A program made the position numbers and the translations under genes. The notes below the pieces were generated by a model. It had not been told where the DNA came from and searched no databases. It saw only the letters and a program-made list of their open reading frames with translations. This document shows positions 59,313 to 64,000 of a DNA stretch of 64,000 nucleotides, in pieces. Each line of letters opens with the position of its first letter. The first letter of the stretch is position 1. This DNA is from Sphingomonas sp. ERG5 (GTDB lineage Bacteria; Pseudomonadota; Alphaproteobacteria; Sphingomonadales; Sphingomonadaceae), in contig NZ_JSXI01000029.1 in NCBI RefSeq assembly GCF_000803065.1, positions 248,001-312,000 on the forward strand, written 5' to 3'.

Positions 59313-60055
59313 TGGCGCGTGACCGTCGCGTTGAACATGTAACCGATGCCGCGCACCGTGACGATCGGCGCGGCTTGCTTGCCATGCGACAATTTGCGCC
59401 GCAGCCGGCTGATCAGCACATCGACGCTGCGATCCGAACTGTCGCCAAGCCGGGTGCGTGACAATTCGAGCAGGCGCTCGCGCGCGATGATTCGCCCCGC
59501 ATGGTCGATCAGGCTCATCAGCAGATCGAATTCCGCACCGGTCAGGTCGACCCCGGCGCCGCTCGGCGATTGCAGTTCACGGCGTGAGACATTGACGGTC
59601 CAGCCATCGAATTCGATCAGGCCCTGTTCGGGTTTGCCGTGCCGCCGGTCGAGCCCGCCGCGGCGCAACACCGCGCGGACGCGGGCGAGCAGTTCCGCGG
59701 TGCCGAACGGCTTGGCCAGATAATCGTCGGCGCCCATTTCCAGGCCGACGACGCGATCGGTCTCGCTGCCCTTGGCGCTGACGAAAATGATCGGCACGTC
59801 GCTTTGCTGGCGCAGCGCGCGGCACAGATCGAGGCCGCTGGTCTGCGGCAACATCACGTCGAGCAGCACGAGATCAGCGGGCCCGGCCTCCAGCGCGCGC
59901 CACATTTCGGGCGCCGAGGCAGCCGGACGGACATGATAGCCATTCTGCTGCAGCGCGCGCGTGGTCAGGGTGCGCAGCGCGGGATCGTCCTCGACCAGAA
60001 CGATCGACGGCGCGGAATTACTGGGCTCGATGGGATCGGTCGTGCGGTTGTTCAT
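59309..60055 (-). CDS. OmpR-family response regulator
   Basis: A 248-residue regulator. Receiver domain: acidic pair in VLVEDDPALR, phospho-acceptor Asp66 in LVLLDVMLP, Thr/Ser in FVSAKGSETD and Lys in DYLAKPFGTAELLARV. The C-terminal winged helix reads LTGAEFDLLMSLIDHAGRII..RSVDVLISRLRRKL. The start at 60055 (MNNRTTD) was preferred; GTG 60067 extends it by four residues. Cognate of the kinase encoded immediately downstream. Confidence 0.9.
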   Translation of the reverse strand: MNNRTTDPIEPSNSAPSIVLVEDDPALRTLTTRALQQNGYHVRPAASAPEMWRALEAGPADLVLLDVMLPQTSGLDLCRALRQQSDVPIIFVSAKGSETDRVVGLEMGADDYLAKPFGTAELLARVRAVLRRGGLDRRHGKPEQGLIEFDGWTVNVSRRELQSPSGAGVDLTGAEFDLLMSLIDHAGRIIARERLLELSRTRLGDSSDRSVDVLISRLRRKLSHGKQAAPIVTVRGIGYMFNATVTRH

Positions 60056-60213
60056 GACATCGCGCACCTAGGGAGCGCCCTTCGACGGGTCAATGCGAGT
60101 GGCCTTTAACAGGAGGCGCGGGAAACATTTTGTCACAGTGGGGCGAATGGCCAGACATGCGGCCTCCCTAGATGGTGCGGCACAACCTATGCCATATTGT
60201 CGGAGTTTGTTCC

Positions 60214-60465
60214 ATGCGTCTCCCCCTGATCCTTGCCGCCGCCGCGATTGCGATCGGCGCAACTGCGCCCGCTGCCGCCACCGAGAATCCACGCGGGCCG
60301 CTGACCCCCGCGCAGCGCGAAGCGGGCTGCACGATGCGTTTCGACCACACGCCGGCGGGCAAAACCCCGCGGTTGCCGGCGGTGGTGCACTGCCCCGCCA
60401 AGGCCGTCGCCGCGCTCGACCAAGCCAAGCGCGCCGAACTGAAGGACGCGGTTCAGCGCGACTGA
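60214..60465 (+). CDS. Small secreted protein, unknown function
   Basis: An 83-residue protein with a signal peptide (LPLILAAAAIAIGATAPAAA) and a short mature part with two cysteines (EAGCTMRFD; VVHCPAKAV) likely to form a disulfide. No family recognised. It is divergent from the two-component operon (158 bases between starts) and followed by a good terminator, so it is probably a real monocistronic gene, perhaps a target of the adjacent regulator. Confidence 0.65.
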   Translation: MRLPLILAAAAIAIGATAPAAATENPRGPLTPAQREAGCTMRFDHTPAGKTPRLPAVVHCPAKAVAALDQAKRAELKDAVQRD

Positions 60466-60487
60466 TCCTGATCGGCATGAAGCAAGG

Positions 60488-60523
60488 CGCGGTGCGAGCC
60501 TTCGGGCTCGTGCCGCGTTTTTT
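60488..60523 (+). terminator. Intrinsic terminator with TTCG loop
   Basis: The 13-base arms at 60488-60500 and 60505-60517 pair with two G-U wobbles and a TTCG tetraloop, followed by six T (60518-60523). A textbook rho-independent terminator for the small secreted protein gene. Confidence 0.85.
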
Positions 60524-60624
60524 GCGCCGCAGGATCTGGCGCAATCGTCCGCCGATGCCGTTGTGGACGCAGCGATTTCTATCGCTGCAACGGTCGCGTG
60601 GCGCCCGTCTTTATTCGGGCGTCG

Positions 60625-61536
60625 TTACTCCGGGGGCGGCGTCGTCAAAGCTCCTGCCTGCGCCGCGCCGGGCTTTTCCGCCTCGGAGTTGCTATAGGTC
60701 ATGACCATGCTGGTATCTTCTTTGTCGCGCTTGGTTTTTGAACAATCGATGCCGCGCGCTTTCAGCATGGCCAGCAGAACTTTCTTACTTTTCCTGGTCG
60801 CCGCGTCGGGGTCTTGCTGCGAATTTACGACATCGTTGCAAATTCCGTCACCAAAATAGTCTGTAGCGAACGGGGATGCTCCTCTATCTAGAAGATATTT
60901 GTGCTTAATGAAAGGGCTGAATTTGTAATAATATCCGCCTATCTGGAGAAGCGGTGTTGATCCGTCGAACGATCTTTGTTCAATATCGCCACCGTGATCG
61001 AATACAAAGTCGACTTTGCGCTGATCCCAGTCAGAGATAACTTCCGCGATTATGGAGAAGCTTCCATCCCCTTCAAGTTTATTGTAATTTATATCCACGC
61101 CGGCGTTATATAGTGCTTCGAGATACTCGACCGGCTCATAAGTGACGAGAAACTTGGCAGCGGACAGCCCGTCACGCGCGCTGTAAATGAACGGGTCGGC
61201 GCCCTGTTTGATGAAAGTCGTGATCCCCTGGGGGGATAGGAGGTCAAGGGTGACGAGCCGGAGCAACGGCGTGATGCCGCGATATCCCTCATAATTGATT
61301 TTTGCGCGGTCCAGCTTGCACGTGCGCAAATCCCGATCCTGTGTCGTCTGCACACAATCCATGAACGACTTTACATCAGGATCCGGGAACAGGGCGCTTG
61401 CCTGAGCAATGCCGGCCTGTGCCTGTGCGGTCGGCTTGGTTTCGCCGAGGCCAGACGCGGACTGTCCATAGGTCGGCGCGGCCGCGATCAGGCCAGCCAT
61501 GCACGCCAATGAAATCCGGTATCGCCTTCTCATCAT
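60625..61536 (-). CDS. Ankyrin-repeat periplasmic immunity protein C
   Basis: A 303-residue protein with a signal peptide (ISLACMAGLIAAAPTYG), then ankyrin-like repeats (GITPLLRLVTLDLLSPQG; DPFIYSARDGLSAAKFLV; ALYNAGVDINYNK; VDFVFDHGGDIEQRSFDGSTPLL; YLLDRGASPFATD). It overlaps the lipase toxin gene by ATGA, so it is cotranslated. Ankyrin proteins are known antagonists of some T6SS phospholipase effectors, and the signal peptide fits protection in the periplasm. The coding DNA is visibly less GC-rich than its neighbours, suggesting transfer with the toxin tip. Confidence 0.75.
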   Translation of the reverse strand: MMRRRYRISLACMAGLIAAAPTYGQSASGLGETKPTAQAQAGIAQASALFPDPDVKSFMDCVQTTQDRDLRTCKLDRAKINYEGYRGITPLLRLVTLDLLSPQGITTFIKQGADPFIYSARDGLSAAKFLVTYEPVEYLEALYNAGVDINYNKLEGDGSFSIIAEVISDWDQRKVDFVFDHGGDIEQRSFDGSTPLLQIGGYYYKFSPFIKHKYLLDRGASPFATDYFGDGICNDVVNSQQDPDAATRKSKKVLLAMLKARGIDCSKTKRDKEDTSMVMTYSNSEAEKPGAAQAGALTTPPPE

Positions 61537-63272
61537 CGTTCCCCGGACAAGATACCCTCCCGAATCGGCGGCAGTTGATGATTAAAGGGAAGGCCGGATT
61601 TTCCAACCCACATCTGTCGTCCGATGATCGAGTTGGTAAAGGGTATTGGATCGTGAGTTCGGCTGAGAGGATCCTGCCGATGAGATATGTTCAGGACATT
61701 CCCCACATTCCGCTTGATGCCATAAAGTGAGGTAAGGCCTGGTGACGGGCCGGCCGCATCGAATGTGATCGTCGTGACTTTTAGCAACGATCCGGCGGCA
61801 GCAGTGATTCCGCCGCCGAGCGAATGACCGGTAAAGAACAGTTTATGGCCGGTTATCTGCTTCAATCTGTTCTGTATGTCTCGGGCAAGTTCGATACCTT
61901 CCGTATATTGTTTCGGCACCAATTGCGCTTCGCTGATGCGATTTGTGCGCCAGTCTTCACCGGTAATCTTTGAATCGTTGCTGCCGGTCACGGTGAAGAT
62001 GAAGATTCGTCCGTTGGTCCACAGGCTGGAATTCAATCCATTTTCGGGCTGATTGAAACGAGCGGGTTGTAGCCCGAGCGCCTTGAGTTCTCGATTGCTC
62101 ATCCTTCTGAAGGCGCCGTAATGCGTCGCGACCGAATTGACGGTGGCGCCCTCATCATAGCTGAGCTCGGTGATGGTCAGCGCGGTGAGCTGAGTCTTTT
62201 CCATCTCGGTCAGCGGCGGCTTGTCCACTGGCCTCGCCAACGTGCCGTTCAACTGCGCGTCTATGATCGGATCCAGGTCGCTTTTCGGCGGTGATCTGCG
62301 CGTGAGGGCATCGAAGATTGTCCGGCCGAAAGAGACCCCGCCATTGCCGGGAGCAGCGCGTCCATTGCCGTCAAAGCTGATTCTGCCGCGACCATCGCCT
62401 GCCGCGAAATCGGCATTTTGAAGCATGGCGCCGCCGGGATAGCGACTCGCCAACCCCATGAGCGACTCCGGTACGCCGGTCGGGCTGACGTCGGTGTTGT
62501 CGTCAACTTGGTCACCGTCGAGATAAGCGCTCAGCCGATCGGCCAGGTTTCGTGTATTGCTATGCATGGCGTCGATGTCGGCAAGGGTGCGGGCGGCATT
62601 TCTGACCGCCACGATCTGCTCGAAATTGCCCGATCGCGTGATGCCCGCCACCACCTGGTCAAGATCCTGCGCGCTCAGCCCTTGTTCGAGCCAGGTTGCC
62701 ATCCGCCGATCATGTTCGACCGGCTTTAGCTCTTCAGTGGCGGAATAGGGTGGTGGACCACCGGCATCGGGCCGGGGTGGGATCAGGGTGATCGGCGTCT
62801 CGTCATCTTCGTCCAGCGGCGGCTGCCGTTCCAGCCCAGGCGCGGCGCCGCTCATCGGCATGTCGAAAGGCAGATCCGGTGAGGATGCTCCCGCCACCTG
62901 ATCGGGATGCGCGTGCCGTGCGGCAATGAATGGGGCGTCGCGCCGATTGCCGGACGGCACGGGGAGGCCAAGAGCTCGTGCCGCACGAGTCAGCGCGTCA
63001 TCGATTTCAGCGTCGGTCGGCATGCGCTTGCCGTCGGTCAGCACCTCCAGATCGGTCATCATTCGCGTATAGAGCTGCATTCTGGTGCGCCGCTGGCCAG
63101 CGGCGGCGTCCGGTGCCGCCGGCGACGCCAGGTCATCGGTAGCGCTCGGACTGACGGCGGCGTCGGCGGGATCGGCCCGTCCGATCGTCGTGAGGGCATC
63201 GCCGACCGGTGCGGCCTGATCGGTGCGAAGGGGGGATGGATCGGCAACCCTATCTTCGAATATTCTCGACAC
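61533..63272 (-). CDS. Polymorphic toxin C: shared marker block plus class-3 lipase domain
   Basis: A 579-residue protein. GTG 63272 has AGGAGA 7 bases upstream. Residues 1-60 are a Pro/Asp/Ala-rich arm, and 65-103 the shared helical block (MQLYTRMMTDLEVLT..TDAEIDDALTRAARALGL), followed by a long linker. From about 370 a lipase_3-type alpha/beta hydrolase follows, with nucleophile Ser484 in FTGHSLGGG, Asp534 in ISHRQDPLSR and His565 in PFNHQLPPI. No N-terminal signal peptide is seen, so export must rely on another route, perhaps through the shared block. Phospholipase activity against membranes is inferred. The ankyrin immunity gene follows immediately. Confidence 0.78.
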   Translation of the reverse strand: MSRIFEDRVADPSPLRTDQAAPVGDALTTIGRADPADAAVSPSATDDLASPAAPDAAAGQRRTRMQLYTRMMTDLEVLTDGKRMPTDAEIDDALTRAARALGLPVPSGNRRDAPFIAARHAHPDQVAGASSPDLPFDMPMSGAAPGLERQPPLDEDDETPITLIPPRPDAGGPPPYSATEELKPVEHDRRMATWLEQGLSAQDLDQVVAGITRSGNFEQIVAVRNAARTLADIDAMHSNTRNLADRLSAYLDGDQVDDNTDVSPTGVPESLMGLASRYPGGAMLQNADFAAGDGRGRISFDGNGRAAPGNGGVSFGRTIFDALTRRSPPKSDLDPIIDAQLNGTLARPVDKPPLTEMEKTQLTALTITELSYDEGATVNSVATHYGAFRRMSNRELKALGLQPARFNQPENGLNSSLWTNGRIFIFTVTGSNDSKITGEDWRTNRISEAQLVPKQYTEGIELARDIQNRLKQITGHKLFFTGHSLGGGITAAAGSLLKVTTITFDAAGPSPGLTSLYGIKRNVGNVLNISHRQDPLSRTHDPIPFTNSIIGRQMWVGKSGLPFNHQLPPIREGILSGER

Positions 63273-63737
63273 CCGTGTATCTCCTGTCCTGCCGGTCGAG
63301 GGTCATGCCGGACCCCGCCATGTGCATGGCGATGCGAGATGAGGCACAGGCGGAGCGATTTGAATCGAGGTCAAGGGCCGACCCTGAAACATCATTCCTG
63401 GGACTGCATGTTCCTGTGCTCGGGAAGTTGTCAGACAAATATTGACATAGGCGCGGGAACATGCATTGCACCAGCGCGGAGTGGCCTTCGTGTCCAGTCT
63501 CTGGGGTGGCCAGTCGGGCGATTATGCACCGCGCCATATCGCGCCAAACTCGCGGGACCGAGGCTACCGCCCGCCGTCATGACAATGGGCGGGGTTTTGC
63601 TCCGGCGCGCCTGTGATATCCGCACCACAGCGCCATGATCGGGAAACCCCAACCGGAGTCGGTCAGCAGGTCTTTCTCCCGCGGTGGACTGGACGACAAG
63701 CAATCGCACGAAACGCTTCACCCGCTGTCGCAGCCGG
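63273..63737. other. Spacer with the toxin C leader
   Basis: About 465 bases. Next to the toxin C start it contains, on the minus strand, GACAGGAGATACACGGGTG, similar to the toxin A leader (GACGGGAGACGCTGGTG). The remainder holds open frames without family support. No IS ends or tRNA seen. Confidence 0.5.
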
Positions 63738-64000
63738 TCACCTGATCAATGCCGCAAGCTTCGTCTTGATCTCGGCATCGTCGGGTTCCAGCGCGAGATA
63801 GCGGCGCCAGGCCCTGATGGCCTCAGCCTTGTTACCCGCCCGGGCGTTGGCGGTGCCGAGCCCAAGAAAGGCATAGGCATCGTCCGGGCTGGCTGTGATG
63901 TAGAGGCGGAACACTCCGATCGCCGCATCGACTTGCGACTGCCACAGCAATTTATAACCCGCTTGTTCGAGCACGCCGCTACGCAGTGCGGGGTGAGCGG
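63738..64000 (-). CDS. TPR-containing protein, C-terminal end (partial)
   Basis: The frame is open to the right edge, so only the last ~87 residues are visible. They carry a TPR-like tail: LLWQSQVDAAIGVFRLYITASPDDAYAFLGLGTANARAGNKAEAIRAWRRYLALEPDDAEI. This kind of C-terminal tail is often attached to exported hydrolases. A GTG at 63974 could also be a start of a 78-residue protein. The identity of the full protein cannot be judged. Confidence 0.55.
   Translation of the reverse strand, partial: AHPALRSGVLEQAGYKLLWQSQVDAAIGVFRLYITASPDDAYAFLGLGTANARAGNKAEAIRAWRRYLALEPDDAEIKTKLAALIR

Noticed and set aside
63431..63721. 96-codon minus-strand ORF upstream of toxin C
   Set aside because: No ribosome binding site, no recognisable domain and poor amino acid composition. 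Kept as non-coding.

Overview
The window is GC-rich, densely coded chromosomal DNA. It reads like a Sphingomonas-type alphaproteobacterium. This is inferred from the TorF-family porin, HisKA_2-type sensor kinase, glutaredoxin-MauE fusion, beta-class GSTs, the dispersed inverted repeats with a CTGAGC(C/T)TGTCGAAG core or a GTCATCC..GATGAC frame, and overall codon use. No tRNA, rRNA, CRISPR array or complete insertion sequence was seen.

Layout. 1-5.9 kb: heavy-metal efflux operon (CzcC end, CzcB, CzcA, a DUF190 PII-like protein, a CzcD-type CDF exporter). 5.9-6.7 kb: non-coding patchwork of inverted repeats and two nested hairpins. 6.7-11.8 kb: PAS/HisKA_2 kinase, Pit phosphate transporter with its DUF47 partner (in one open frame with an upstream NUDIX domain), L-serine ammonia-lyase. 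11.9-19.4 kb: small metabolic and stress genes next to their regulators: SRPBCC protein, methyltransferase/Rrf2, MerR/glutaredoxin-MauE with a mer-like operator, SDR, an unusual B3 metallo-beta-lactamase, Gdx exporter, GST/LysR. 19.6-24.3 kb: tandem Tat-exported ferritin-like proteins and an ABC exporter behind a 21-codon leader ORF. 24.3-28.3 kb: FAD monooxygenase/MarR pair, a lipoprotein, a DAO-type oxidase. 28.4-31.9 kb: phage-like island with a LexA-type winged helix and both terminase subunits but no portal or capsid genes. 32-35.6 kb: lipoprotein, small secreted protein, S9 peptidase. 38-49.8 kb: bacterial PH-domain pair, GST/WYL, SDR, racemase, MocR/EamA, glycosyltransferase, azoreductase/LysR. 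52.7-60.5 kb: TorF porin, VOC protein, thioesterase, LysE exporter, carbonic anhydrase with SulP transporter, and a two-component system.

The most striking content is three separated toxin-immunity modules (35.8-38.2 kb, 50.5-52.7 kb, 60.6-63.3 kb). Each large protein begins with a Pro/Asp/Ala-rich arm, followed by the same ~40-residue helical block (MQLY[ST]RMMTDL .. VLT .. TDAEID[ED]AL.RAARA.GL), and then diverges into an unrelated C-terminal domain: a JAB/DUF4329-like tip, an HNH/HxxD-like nuclease tip, and a class-3 lipase with a Ser-Asp-His triad. Each is followed by an unrelated gene that fits an immunity protein. The lipase and JAB-like toxins are paired with signal-peptide proteins, the nuclease with a cytoplasmic TPR protein. 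The block looks like a shared trafficking or loading marker that I cannot assign to a named family. The nuclease member is broken by a perfect 32-bp tandem duplication; removing one copy restores a single frame of about 570 codons.

Limits: start codons were chosen by eye from ribosome binding sites, spacing and alignment of paralogues. Family names come from motif recognition without any database search.
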